64,000 bases of DNA from Micromonospora cathayae (GCF_028993575.1 NZ_CP118615.1:6229001-6293000); one strand, 5' to 3'; counted from the stretch's first letter, positions 19,209 to 28,267 are shown. Made by a program: numbers and translations. Notes: generated by a model not told the origin, from the sequence alone.

Positions 19209-20963
19209 ATGCACTCCGAGGCCGTCACGGTCATCCGGGACTACACCGAGGCGGTGTTCCGGCGGGCGCGGGTACCGATGGAACCGCTGAACTTCGTGGT
19301 GGACTGGGCCGACCAGCCGTCCCGGCACACGTCCTACCCGGGCGCGCCCCGGCTGCCGCTGCCCGCCGACCCGCCGGAGCTGCCCACCCTGCGGCAGCTG
19401 TTCACCGGCACGGACCTGCCGGCCGCCGAGGGTTGGACGCTGCCGTCGCTGGGCGCCCTGCTGCGGCTGTCGTACGGGGTGCTCGACCGGCGGATGACGA
19501 TCAACTGGAACCAGGACATCGGCAAGCGGGCGCACTTCGAGCACGCGGTCTGGGGTCGCGGCACCGCCTCCGGGGGTGGCATGTACCCGGTGGAGCTGTA
19601 CCTGGTGGCCGGGGCGTCCGGCCCGCTGCTGCCCGGCGTGTACCACTACCACACCGGCCAGCACGTGCTGGAACGGTTGCTGGTCGGCGACGTCGCCGAC
19701 ACCGTACGGGCGGCCCTGGCCGGCCCCGGCCGCACCGGCGACGGCACCACGGCCGAGGACGCCGGTGACGGGGCGGACACCTTCCTGCTGGCCAGCATCA
19801 GGTTCTGGAAGAACGCGTTCAAGTACAACAGCTTCTGCTACCACGTGGTCACCCAGGACCTCGGGGCGATGCTCGGCTCCTGGGACCTGCTCGCGCCGGC
19901 CCTGGGCGCGCCGCTGCGCCGGCACCTGGCCTTCGACCCGGCCCCGGTGGACCGGCTGCTGGGCTTCGACAGCGACGCGGAGAGCGTCTTCGCGGTGGTC
20001 CCGGTCCGGTGGCGCGACGCCGGCCCGGCCGCGACCCGACCCGACGCCGCCGGAGGCACCGCCGCCCGGCCTGACGCCGCCGGCACCGCCGCCCGGCCCG
20101 CCGCCGGAAGCGCCGCCGGGCCGGACGACGCCCGTACCGCCGCCGGGTCGCAGCCGGCCGGACCGGGCGATGTACGCGTCCGGCACACCCCGTTCGAACG
20201 GTCCCGGACCGTCGTGGAGTTTCCGCAGGTCACCGCCGTGCACCGGGCGGCGGCGACGAACACCGCCGCCGGCCCGGCGGCGGTCGCCGCCGCGTCACCG
20301 GTCGACCTGCCCGGCGAGCCGATCGGGCTGCCCGCCCCGCAGCTCGACCGGCTCGACCGTCCGCTGTCGACGGTGCTGGCCGCCCGGCACTCCAGCTTCG
20401 GCCGGTTCCGCCGCCCACCGGACCTGACCGCCGCCGAACTCGGCACCACGCTGGCCTTCGCCGCCGTCGGCGGACACCACCCGTCCGACGTGAAGGGCCC
20501 GGACGGCGGCCCGGGGCTGACCCGGCTGTGGGTCTTCGCCAACCACGTCGACGGGCTCGCCACCGGCGGGTACGCGTACCACGCCGACCGGCACGCGCTG
20601 CTGCCCGCCGGGGCGGAACCCGAGGGCGGCATGTCCGCCTTCCTGCAACAGCAGTACTTCCTGACCAACTACACGATGGGGCAGGTCGGCGCGGTGCTGG
20701 CGATCTCGGCCCGCCCGGACGCCGTCCTCGACGCGTTCGGTCCGCGCGGCTACCGGATCCTCAACGCCGAGATCGGCACCGTCGCCCAGCGGGCGTACCT
20801 GTCGGCCACCGCGCAGCGGCTCGGCTGCGGGGCGGTGCTCGGCTTCGACAACGTCGCCATGAACACCGTGCTGGGGCTGGACGACACCGACGAACGCACC
20901 GTGCTGTTCCTGCTCCTCGGGCGGCACCCCGAGGCGACCGCCGACCTGGCGTACCGGCTGTGA
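19209..20963 (+). CDS. SagB-type azoline dehydrogenase (two nitroreductase-like domains)
   Basis: A 584-residue FMN-dependent oxidase expected to convert azolines to thiazoles and (methyl)oxazoles. The first nitroreductase-like domain (about 75-275) has GRGTASGGGMYPVELYLV and FKYNSFCYHVVTQDLGAML. A low-complexity Ala/Arg/Pro/Asp linker covers about 278-320. The second domain (about 375-580) has HSSFGRFR and the C-terminal ILNAEIGTVAQRAYLSATAQRLGCG, which matches the SagB family. Which half holds the FMN and catalytic Lys/Tyr cannot be settled by eye. TAGGAG lies upstream of the ATG. It is 9 bases after the YcaO stop. Confidence 0.92.
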   Translation: MHSEAVTVIRDYTEAVFRRARVPMEPLNFVVDWADQPSRHTSYPGAPRLPLPADPPELPTLRQLFTGTDLPAAEGWTLPSLGALLRLSYGVLDRRMTINWNQDIGKRAHFEHAVWGRGTASGGGMYPVELYLVAGASGPLLPGVYHYHTGQHVLERLLVGDVADTVRAALAGPGRTGDGTTAEDAGDGADTFLLASIRFWKNAFKYNSFCYHVVTQDLGAMLGSWDLLAPALGAPLRRHLAFDPAPVDRLLGFDSDAESVFAVVPVRWRDAGPAATRPDAAGGTAARPDAAGTAARPAAGSAAGPDDARTAAGSQPAGPGDVRVRHTPFERSRTVVEFPQVTAVHRAAATNTAAGPAAVAAASPVDLPGEPIGLPAPQLDRLDRPLSTVLAARHSSFGRFRRPPDLTAAELGTTLAFAAVGGHHPSDVKGPDGGPGLTRLWVFANHVDGLATGGYAYHADRHALLPAGAEPEGGMSAFLQQQYFLTNYTMGQVGAVLAISARPDAVLDAFGPRGYRILNAEIGTVAQRAYLSATAQRLGCGAVLGFDNVAMNTVLGLDDTDERTVLFLLLGRHPEATADLAYRL

Positions 20964-21000
20964 CGCTCCCAGCCGGCGCCGACGTACGAAGGAGAAACCC

Positions 21001-23763
21001 GTGACGGTGACCCTGCCCGCCCCCTCGGTACGCCCGGTGTCCTGGCGGATGCCCGAGGTGTTCATGCTGCGCACCGCCGGACTGCCGATCGAGGTCGCCG
21101 ACCGGCTCGCCTTCGACCGCACCGCCGCCTGGGCCCGCCGGATCCTCGACCTGGAGGAGCTGCTGCGCGAGCGCGGCCGGGAACTCGCCGACGCCCTCGG
21201 CGAGGCGGTGGCCCGCAACCTGACCGACGACGACGGGCTGCGGCAGAAACTGATCCGGCTGCGGCGGGACGTGTTCAACCTACGTCAGCCCCGCCCGGCC
21301 GACCCGGCGGCCTGGCCGGCCGACCGGCTCGGCGCGGACACCCACCGGATGCTCACCGCCTGGCTGGCGACCTGGACGACGTACCGGGAGGAGCTGGCCG
21401 CCGGGCCGGCGGTGCTGGACGCCGAACTCGTCGACCGCCGCGCCACGCTACGGGACCTCGCCGCCGACCCGGACCTGCGCGGCGGCATCCTGCTCGCCTC
21501 CCCCTCGCTGGACCAGTACCTGCCCGGCTACCTCACCGCCGGGGCGAAACTGGGCAAGCGGGCCCGCCGGGTCGAACGGTCGTTGCTCGAGTACGCCTTC
21601 CGCACCGCCTGCAAGACCAGCCCGTTCAGCCGGCTGACCACGGTGAACGTCGGTACCCTCGCCAACGGCACCGGTACCCTGCTCGGCGTCGACCCGGTCC
21701 CCGGAGCGCCCAAGCGCGGCAGCGCCCGGCTCAACCTGGCCGCCCTGGGCCGGCTGTCGGCGATCGTGCTGGCCGACGAGACGCTCCGCGCCGACCTGCC
21801 GGTCGCCGTCACCACCGGGTGGCGCATCGAGCACGGCCGGCTGCGTTACCTGCGCCGCCGCCGCACCGCCTCCGAGGACGGCGACGCCGCGATCACCCTG
21901 GAGTCCATCCACGAGTCGCTGTTCGTGCTGCCCACCGGGCGGATGCTGCACGACATCCTGGCCGCCCTCGACCACGGCCGGGTGGTCCGGCTGGCCGACC
22001 TGGTCACCGAGCTGGCCGTGGACGGCCGGCCGGCCGCCGAGGTCGAGCAGTACCTGCACCACCTGCTCCGGGTGGGCCTGCTGGTGGTGCCGAACCTGCA
22101 CCTGGACATCCACGCCGACGACCCGGTCGACGGGTACCGGGCCGCGCTGCGCGCCGTCGGTCGGGGCTGGGCGGACCGGCTCGCCGACCGGGTCGACACC
22201 GCCAACCGGCTCGCCACCGGCTACCCGGCGCACGACGTGGACGGTCGCCGCCGCACCCTGGCCGCGATCCGCGACGAACTCGCCGCCGCCCACGCCGACC
22301 TGGGACGCGCCGACATCCCGGCCCCCCGCACCCTGCTCTACGAGGACGCCGCCCTGGTCACCCGGGAACCGGTCACCGCCGACCGGGACCGCTGGGCCCG
22401 GGAGGTCATCCCCGGCCTGACCGCGTTGGCGAAGATCATGCCGGTGTTCGACGTCAACCTGCCCCGCCGGCTCGCCACCAAGGGTTTCTTCCGGGCCCGG
22501 TACGGCGACGGCGGGCGCTGCGACGACCTGCTCACCTTCGCCCACGAGTTCCAGCAGGACTTCTTCGAGCACTACACCGGCCGGATGATGCGCCGCCGCG
22601 CGTTCGACGCCGACAACACCTACGTCCGGCAGGAGAACTGGTTCAAGCAGTCGGAGATCACCGCGCTGGACGACGCCCGGCTGGAGGTGGCCCGCCGGAT
22701 GAACGAGGCGTACGCGGCGCTGCCGCCGGACGCCGAGGAACTCGTCCTCGACGGGTCGTTCATGGCCGACGTGGCCGCCATGGTGCCGGAGACCCTCGGC
22801 GTGCTGGACCCGCGCTCGTTCTTCCTCCAGTTCGCCGACCAGGGGGACCGGCACCGGGTGGTGGTCAACCGGATCTACTCCGGGATGACCCTGCTGTTCT
22901 CCCGGTTCGCGCACCTGTTCGCCGGGGAGGAGCTGGCCGACCGGCTCCGCGCCGAGCTGACCCGGCTCGCCCCGCCCGGCGCGGTGCTGGCCGAACTCAA
23001 GGGCGGGTACGACGCCACCAACCTGAACCTGCACCCCTCGGTCACCCCGTACGAGCTGGTCTGCCCGGGTGAGATCAGCTTCCGGCCGGCCGCCGAGCAG
23101 ATCCGGATGGACGACCTGAGCGTCGAACACGACCCGGAGACGGACCGGCTGCTGCTGCGCTCCCGCCGGCTCGACGCCGAGGTGATCCCGGTGTACCTGG
23201 GCTTCCTGCTGCCGATGGCGTTGCCCGAGGTGCAGCAGGTGCTGCTCACCTTCGCGTACCTGGGGATGGCCCAGCCGGACCTGTGGGCCGGCACCACCGT
23301 CCCGCTGCCCGGCACCGGCATGGTCGGCTATCCGCGCATCGTGCACGGCGACCTGGTGCTGCAACGACGGATGTGGAAGCTGCACCCGGACTTCCTGCCC
23401 GCCGCCCGTACCCCGGACCAGAGCGAGGCCGACTGGTTCCTGCGCTGGCAGCGCTGGCGGCGGGAGAACCGGCTGCCCCGGCGGGTGTTCGCCACCCCGG
23501 AGGGCGGCCGGCTCACCCCGGCCACCGACGACGGCGCGCCGGCCGGGGCCCGCCCCGACCACAAGCCGCTGTACGTCGACTTCGACAGCCTCTTCTCGGT
23601 GCAGTTGCTGGACGCCACCGCCCGCGGCGCGGGCAGCCGGCTGGTGCTCACCGAGATGCTGCCCGACCGGGACGAGCAGGTGCTGCGCGGTCCCGCCGGC
23701 ACCCACGTCACCGAACTGACCGTCGAACTCAACGGCGTACGAGCCGGAGAGGTGGAGCAGTGA
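21001..23763 (+). CDS. Split LanB dehydratase, glutamylation protein
   Basis: A 920-residue protein of the lantibiotic dehydratase N-terminal family. It should transfer glutamate from Glu-tRNA to Ser/Thr of the peptide, the first step to dehydroalanine or dehydrobutyrine. The family motif near the N-terminus appears as RTACKTSPFSRLTTV (about residues 200-214), and Arg-rich segments follow that would bind tRNA in characterised NisB-like enzymes. The elimination domain is absent and is encoded by the next gene, as in thiopeptide and goadsporin clusters. The start is GTG at 21001 with AGGAG upstream. The stop overlaps the next start (GTGA). Confidence 0.93.
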   Translation: MTVTLPAPSVRPVSWRMPEVFMLRTAGLPIEVADRLAFDRTAAWARRILDLEELLRERGRELADALGEAVARNLTDDDGLRQKLIRLRRDVFNLRQPRPADPAAWPADRLGADTHRMLTAWLATWTTYREELAAGPAVLDAELVDRRATLRDLAADPDLRGGILLASPSLDQYLPGYLTAGAKLGKRARRVERSLLEYAFRTACKTSPFSRLTTVNVGTLANGTGTLLGVDPVPGAPKRGSARLNLAALGRLSAIVLADETLRADLPVAVTTGWRIEHGRLRYLRRRRTASEDGDAAITLESIHESLFVLPTGRMLHDILAALDHGRVVRLADLVTELAVDGRPAAEVEQYLHHLLRVGLLVVPNLHLDIHADDPVDGYRAALRAVGRGWADRLADRVDTANRLATGYPAHDVDGRRRTLAAIRDELAAAHADLGRADIPAPRTLLYEDAALVTREPVTADRDRWAREVIPGLTALAKIMPVFDVNLPRRLATKGFFRARYGDGGRCDDLLTFAHEFQQDFFEHYTGRMMRRRAFDADNTYVRQENWFKQSEITALDDARLEVARRMNEAYAALPPDAEELVLDGSFMADVAAMVPETLGVLDPRSFFLQFADQGDRHRVVVNRIYSGMTLLFSRFAHLFAGEELADRLRAELTRLAPPGAVLAELKGGYDATNLNLHPSVTPYELVCPGEISFRPAAEQIRMDDLSVEHDPETDRLLLRSRRLDAEVIPVYLGFLLPMALPEVQQVLLTFAYLGMAQPDLWAGTTVPLPGTGMVGYPRIVHGDLVLQRRMWKLHPDFLPAARTPDQSEADWFLRWQRWRRENRLPRRVFATPEGGRLTPATDDGAPAGARPDHKPLYVDFDSLFSVQLLDATARGAGSRLVLTEMLPDRDEQVLRGPAGTHVTELTVELNGVRAGEVEQ

Positions 23764-24836
23764 CCGAGTTCCCGTCGCCGACCGACCACGGCTGGCTCAG
23801 CGTGCACGTCTTCTACGCCAGCAACGCCAACCCGATGCTGGTCGAGGGGGTCCGGCCGCTGGTCGACGCGCTGCGCGCCGAGGGCCTGATCAGCCGGTAC
23901 TTCTTCATCAAGTACTGGATGGAGGGGCCGCACGTGCGGCTGCGGGTGCTGCCCGCGCCCGGCGTCGACCCGGCGCTGGTGCGGGCCCGGGTGGACGAGG
24001 CCATCGCCGCGTTCCTGCGCCGCCGCCCCGCCCTGTACGAGGTGGACAGCGAGGGGCTCGGCGGCCTGTACAAGCAGATGTACCTGGCCGAGTACGGCCA
24101 GGACCGCTGGGACGCCGAGTACGGCGCGGACGGCGTGATGCCGATGCGGGCCAACAACAGCGCCCACCACATCCCGTACGAGCGGGAGTACGGCCGGTAC
24201 GGCGGCCCGGCCGGCATCGAGCTGGCCGAGTGGCACTTCGAGCACTCCAGCGACGTGGTGCTGGACCTGCTCGCCACCACCAACGTGCACGTACGGCCGG
24301 TGCTGCTCGGGCTCTCCACCCAGCTGACGACGATGATGTGCGCGGCGTTCCTGGCCGACGACGCCCGGATCGCGCACTTCCTCGACGAGTACCGCAAGTT
24401 CTGGGAGGTCTCGTACCAGGAGCCGAGCGACGACTACCACCACAGCTTCGACAGCAGCTACGCCAAGATGGACGCCACGCTGCGGGAGCGGCTCGCCGGC
24501 ATCCGGGCCGCCGCCCGGGACCCGCAGCTGCGGGTCACCGGCATCGAGGGGCGCTGGCTGGCGCACTGCCGCGAGCTGCGGGCCCGGGTGGTGGCCGCCA
24601 CCGAACGGGGCGACCTGGTGTTCCAGCGCGGCGGTGCCGAGCCGACCCCGGTGACGGACCTGGACGCGGCGATGGCGATCCTGCTCAGCTCGTACGTGCA
24701 CATGACCAACAACCGGCTGGGCGTGAGCATCCTCGACGAGATCTACCTGTCGTACCTGATCCGCACCGCCCTGCTGGACGACCTGGCGGCGGCCGAACCC
24801 CCGGCCGGCGAGCCCGCACCGGTCGGTGCGCGGTGA
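23760..24836 (+). CDS. Split LanB elimination protein (SpaB_C / thiopeptide-type domain)
   Basis: A 358-residue protein beginning WLSVHVFYASNANPMLVEG and then YFFIKYWMEGPHVRLRV, typical of the stand-alone SpaB C-terminal family. It should remove glutamate from glutamylated Ser/Thr. The same fold also gives the [4+2] pyridine synthases of thiopeptides. Because this is the only such protein in the operon and a separate glutamylation protein is present, elimination is the more likely role. The GTG start at 23760 overlaps the previous TGA, and the next gene overlaps in the same way, so all three are coupled. Confidence 0.88.
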   Translation: MTEFPSPTDHGWLSVHVFYASNANPMLVEGVRPLVDALRAEGLISRYFFIKYWMEGPHVRLRVLPAPGVDPALVRARVDEAIAAFLRRRPALYEVDSEGLGGLYKQMYLAEYGQDRWDAEYGADGVMPMRANNSAHHIPYEREYGRYGGPAGIELAEWHFEHSSDVVLDLLATTNVHVRPVLLGLSTQLTTMMCAAFLADDARIAHFLDEYRKFWEVSYQEPSDDYHHSFDSSYAKMDATLRERLAGIRAAARDPQLRVTGIEGRWLAHCRELRARVVAATERGDLVFQRGGAEPTPVTDLDAAMAILLSSYVHMTNNRLGVSILDEIYLSYLIRTALLDDLAAAEPPAGEPAPVGAR

Positions 24837-26107
24837 CCACGGTCGAACAGACCTGGACCCGGCCCCGGCTGCGGTCCGGTGTGGTGCTCGGCCCGGGGCA
24901 GTGGCGCGGCGAGAAACTCGTCCACCACGTGAAGGACCCGGAGACCGGCTGGTACTACCGGGTCGGGCCCCGGGAGCACTTCCTGCTGGCCCGGATGGAC
25001 GGCACCCGCACCCTCGACGAGCTGGCCGCCGCGTACGCGGCCGAGTTCGGCCGGCAGCTCGGCCCGGCCAACTGGCAGCAGCTGTTCGCCATGCTGCACC
25101 GACGGCAACTGCTCGACGGCGCGACCGACCCGGCGGAGATCGCCCGGCTGACCGCCACCGCCGCCGAGAGCAAGGCGCAGGCCAAGCGGGGGCCGCTGTC
25201 CGCCCGGTTCCCGCTGTTCGACCCGGAGCGACTCTTCGACCGGGTACTGCCCGCGCTGCGCCCGGTGTTCAGCTGGTGGTTCGTGGTGCCCGCGCTGGCC
25301 GCGGTGCTGGCCCTGACCGGGTACGTGGCGCTGCACCTGACGGAGCTGTCCGAGGCGGTCACCGGTGGCCGCCGGCCGGTCGCCGCGATCGTCGCCGCCG
25401 TGCTGATCACCTGGTCGATCGTCTTCCTGCACGAGTGCGCGCACGGCCTGGCCTGCCGGCACTTCGGCGGGCGGGTCACCGAGATCGGGGTGATGTGGCG
25501 GTTCCCGATCGTCGCCCCGTACTGCAAGGTGGACGACGTGGTGCTGTTCACCCCGCGCCGCCGGGTGGCGACCGCGTTCGCCGGGATCTTCGTGAGTCTG
25601 CTGGCGCTGCTGCCGTTCGCGGCGGTCTGGCTGTGGGCCGCCCCCGGGGTGCTGCGCGACCTGGCCGCCACGATCCTGCTGTTCGGCACCGCCGCCGCGC
25701 TCATCGGGCTGGTGCCGTTCCTGCGGCTGGACGGCTACTACATGCTCAGCCACGCGCTGAACCTGGTCGACCTGCGCACCGACGCGTACCGGTTCTGGGG
25801 TCGGCTGCTGCGCGGCGGCCCGCGGGCGGTCGCCGGCTACCGGTCCCGGGACCGGGTCGCCTACGCCGGATACGGGTTGGCTTCGCTGGTGTTCGGGGTG
25901 ACCCTGCTGGTGCTGCTGGTGCGCTACTGGTACGAGTCGCTGGCGACCTGGGTGGGGCCGTTCTGGTCGGTCACCATCCTGGCCGTGGAGGCGGTGCTGG
26001 CGGTGGGCGCGCTCGGCTGGCTGCACCGGCGGCGCAGCCGGAACGCCACCACCACCGACACCGGTACCGTCACCGCCCCGGGCCCGGAGGCGACCGCCGG
26101 CGCGTGA
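24833..26107 (+). CDS. Membrane M50-family zinc metalloprotease with N-terminal PqqD-like domain
   Basis: A 424-residue protein. Residues about 12-95 resemble a PqqD-like winged helix, which could bind the leader. Five or six membrane helices follow from about residue 148. The zinc site is HECAH (200-204) inside a helix, and the third ligand is probably Asp300 in RLDGYYMLSH; both are typical of site-2-type proteases annotated as putative peptide zinc metalloprotease. As the last gene of the RiPP operon, coupled by a GTGA overlap, it is the best candidate for leader removal during export, or for immunity. No other protease is encoded in the cluster. Function is inferred. Confidence 0.88.
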   Translation: MTTVEQTWTRPRLRSGVVLGPGQWRGEKLVHHVKDPETGWYYRVGPREHFLLARMDGTRTLDELAAAYAAEFGRQLGPANWQQLFAMLHRRQLLDGATDPAEIARLTATAAESKAQAKRGPLSARFPLFDPERLFDRVLPALRPVFSWWFVVPALAAVLALTGYVALHLTELSEAVTGGRRPVAAIVAAVLITWSIVFLHECAHGLACRHFGGRVTEIGVMWRFPIVAPYCKVDDVVLFTPRRRVATAFAGIFVSLLALLPFAAVWLWAAPGVLRDLAATILLFGTAAALIGLVPFLRLDGYYMLSHALNLVDLRTDAYRFWGRLLRGGPRAVAGYRSRDRVAYAGYGLASLVFGVTLLVLLVRYWYESLATWVGPFWSVTILAVEAVLAVGALGWLHRRRSRNATTTDTGTVTAPGPEATAGA

Positions 26108-26113
26108 ACGCGG

Positions 26114-26166
26114 ACGGCCGTGAGCATGGACCGTCGTGAACCCCGGGCGGGGGTGAACACGGCCGT
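26114..26166 (+). terminator. Compound hairpin after the RiPP operon
   Basis: ACGGCCGTG (26114-26122) pairs with CACGGCCGT (26158-26166), and the intervening loop contains the smaller hairpin CCCCGGGCGGGG (26141-26152). It starts 6 bases past the stop of the M50 gene and precedes the convergent CBM2 gene. Confidence 0.5.
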
Positions 26167-26195
26167 GGCGGGCGTGCGGGTGGGTGGATGGGGCG

Positions 26196-26900
26196 TCAGA
26201 GGCCGGCGCAGGTGGCCCCGTCGACGGTGCACTCCTCCGGACGGGTGGCCCGCCCGGTGCCGTCGACGTGGAACCGCAGCGCCGCCGAGGCGCCGGGCGC
26301 AAGGTCGGCTCCGCTGGTGAACGTGTACCGCCCACGGGAACCGGAGACGCCGGGCCGGGCCCCACCCTCCACCCAGACCGCCACCAGGCGGCTGCCGGGC
26401 ACCGCCACCCGCACCGTCCAGTCCTGCGGCCGGTCGGACACGTTGGTCACCCGTACCTCGCCGATGAACGCGTCATGGTAGTCGTCCACCAGCCGGTACG
26501 CTCCCGCCACCACGACCGCCGTGGTGGTCGCCGTGGTGGCCGGACCGGCCGGCGCGCCCGGGGTCCCGACGGTGGTACGTGGACGGTCGCTGGCCGAGGG
26601 GCTCGGGGTCACACTCCGGGTCACCGTCGGGGTGACCGACGGCGATTCGGACGGGCTCGGCGACCGGGCCGGCGTCGTGGCCGGCGGCGTCCCGCCCTTG
26701 CGGACGCCCAGCGACGGTGACGGCAGCACCGGCAACGGTACGGTCGGCAACGGCGGGCCGGGGTCGGCGACCGGTCGGCTGCCGGAGACCGCGCCGAGGG
26801 CGACCGCCATCAGCACCACCATCACCAGGACACCGACCGAGACCACGATCCACGGCGAGCTGACGCCACCGGCCCCCCGCGCACGACGACTGCCGGCCAT
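26196..26900 (-). CDS. Membrane-anchored or secreted protein with C-terminal CBM2-like domain
   Basis: 234 residues. There is a transmembrane or signal segment at about residues 18-42 and a Pro/Ser/Thr-rich extracellular linker at about 45-125. The C-terminal domain of about 100 residues has GEVRVTNVSDRPQDWTVRV and ends with a Cys pair around EECTVDGATC, like carbohydrate-binding module family 2 (cellulose/chitin binding). No catalytic domain is attached. It lies convergent to the RiPP operon and shows no functional link to it. Confidence 0.75.
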   Translation of the reverse strand: MAGSRRARGAGGVSSPWIVVSVGVLVMVVLMAVALGAVSGSRPVADPGPPLPTVPLPVLPSPSLGVRKGGTPPATTPARSPSPSESPSVTPTVTRSVTPSPSASDRPRTTVGTPGAPAGPATTATTTAVVVAGAYRLVDDYHDAFIGEVRVTNVSDRPQDWTVRVAVPGSRLVAVWVEGGARPGVSGSRGRYTFTSGADLAPGASAALRFHVDGTGRATRPEECTVDGATCAGL

Positions 26901-27030
26901 GTTCCTCCCCCTGTCGGTCCCGACGGCCGAGCCTAGTCACCAGGACCAACACCGGAAAGTGTCCGGTACGTCACCGGATCCACCGGCCGGGACGACGAAC
27001 GCCGCCGGTCGGCTGTCGACCATCCGCCGC

Positions 27031-27420
27031 TCAGCCGGACCGGATGACGGTGCAGATGACCAGACCGTCGTCGCTGCCGCGCAGCAGGTACCGGTAGCGT
27101 TCGCCGGGCACCGCCCGGCCCTCGCTGTCCAGGAACTCCCACTCCACCGCCACCATGGTCAGCAGCTCGGAGAGCGGCGCGACGTCCTGGATGAGCGCGT
27201 TCGCCGCCACCAGCTCGCGTTCCTGGTAGTCGGGCGCGGCACCGACGAAGGAGAGCGCCACCGCGGCCGGGGAACTGAACGAGAAGCTGTAGGTGTCGGC
27301 GACCACCAGCCCGGGCAGGGCGTAGCAGCCGGCGATGGCGGGCAGGTCGCCGGCGGTCAGCGCCACGCCGTACCGGTCGAAGAATTCGGTGAGCGTGTCG
27401 AGATCGGTGGAGGCGGTCAC
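27031..27420 (-). CDS. SnoaL/NTF2-like fold protein
   Basis: 129 residues starting with GTG at 27420. The pattern LDTLTEFFDRYGVALTAGDLPAIAGCYALPGLVVAD, followed by alternating strands and a conserved WEFLD, is characteristic of the small NTF2-like/SnoaL-like cone fold. Members range from ketosteroid isomerases to proteins with no known activity. No catalytic Asp/His arrangement could be assigned, so the function is open. It stands 130 bases upstream of the CBM2 gene on the same strand. Confidence 0.65.
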   Translation of the reverse strand: MTASTDLDTLTEFFDRYGVALTAGDLPAIAGCYALPGLVVADTYSFSFSSPAAVALSFVGAAPDYQERELVAANALIQDVAPLSELLTMVAVEWEFLDSEGRAVPGERYRYLLRGSDDGLVICTVIRSG

Positions 27421-27457
27421 GGCGACAGCAGTTGCCGGTCGGCGACCGGGGCAAACC

Positions 27458-28267
27458 TCAGCGCGCCGGGATCCGTACCTCGATCTCCGCGCCGAGGGTG
27501 GCGCCCCCGGTGAGTCCCAGGTCGTCGCCGCTCCAGAACCGTCCCGGGTCGTACCAGTTGGGCCGGCGGCCGGCCGGGAGCAGCCCCATCGCCTCGTAGG
27601 TCACCGCGACCACCTCCGCGCAGTACGCCGTCTCCAGCGTCCGGTCGCCAGCGGTGCCGGTGGCGGCGTCCGTGCCGGTGGCGGCGTCGGTGCCGGTGGC
27701 GGCGTCGGTGCCGGTGGCGGCGTCGGTGCCGGTGGCGGCGTCGGTGCCGGTGGCGGTGGTCCCCCGGCCCGGGGTGGACGCGGGCGCGGCGGCCCGGCGT
27801 CGGCTGGCTCCTCGGAGCGGCCCCGGCAGCGGCGGGCGGGGGATCGCCGGGACCCGGCCCCGCAGCCAGCGCCAGGCGAGCTGGGCGGTGGACGGAAACG
27901 GCGTGCCGTCGAGCCGGGCGATGGTGCGCAGCACCGCGTCCTCCAGCTCCGGGCCGACGGACGGTTCGAGCTGACGCAGCCAGGCACGCTGGCCGTACCG
28001 GTTCGCCCAGACGCAGACCGCGTCCCGCAGGTCGTGCAGCTGCACCCCCCGCTGGTGCGTGCCGGACCACATGTCGGGCAGAGACCGGCCCAGCTCCGCG
28101 TGCCACATCAACGGCGGCAGGTCCTCCAGCACCACGGCCATGCCGACGTGGTTGACCGGGCTGTTGGTGGTGAGCTGGATCGCCCGGTCGGGGACGCTGC
28201 GTCCCCGGAACACCCACAGGTCCCCGGTGCGGGTCAACTCGACCGCCTGGTCCAGGCTGATGCTCAT
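27458..28267 (-). CDS. Permuted NlpC/P60-like (YiiX-type) putative hydrolase
   Basis: 269 residues without a signal peptide. The order of catalytic-looking residues is His first (NHVGMAVVL, about residue 40) and Cys late (AYCAEVVAVTYEAMG, about 222-236), as in circularly permuted papain-fold proteins of the YaeF/YiiX group. A disordered insert of TGTDAA repeats sits between the two halves. The substrate is unknown; relatives act on amide bonds in peptides or lipids. It is divergent from the small membrane gene at 28285, with 17 bases between start codons. Confidence 0.65.
   Translation of the reverse strand: MSISLDQAVELTRTGDLWVFRGRSVPDRAIQLTTNSPVNHVGMAVVLEDLPPLMWHAELGRSLPDMWSGTHQRGVQLHDLRDAVCVWANRYGQRAWLRQLEPSVGPELEDAVLRTIARLDGTPFPSTAQLAWRWLRGRVPAIPRPPLPGPLRGASRRRAAAPASTPGRGTTATGTDAATGTDAATGTDAATGTDAATGTDAATGTAGDRTLETAYCAEVVAVTYEAMGLLPAGRRPNWYDPGRFWSGDDLGLTGGATLGAEIEVRIPAR
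27654..27756. repeat. 18-bp minisatellite, five full copies and a partial one
   Basis: The unit GTGCCGGTGGCGGCGTCG begins at 27654, 27672, 27690, 27708 and 27726, with a 13-base partial copy at 27744. Only the last base of the first unit differs. Being a multiple of three, it encodes the repeat TGTDAA in the overlapping leftward gene and can expand or shrink without a frameshift. Confidence 0.95.

Noticed and set aside
14012..26107. Classification of the cluster as a true thiopeptide cluster
   Set aside because: There is no second SpaB_C-type protein to form the central pyridine, and the cores do not follow the usual thiopeptide pattern.
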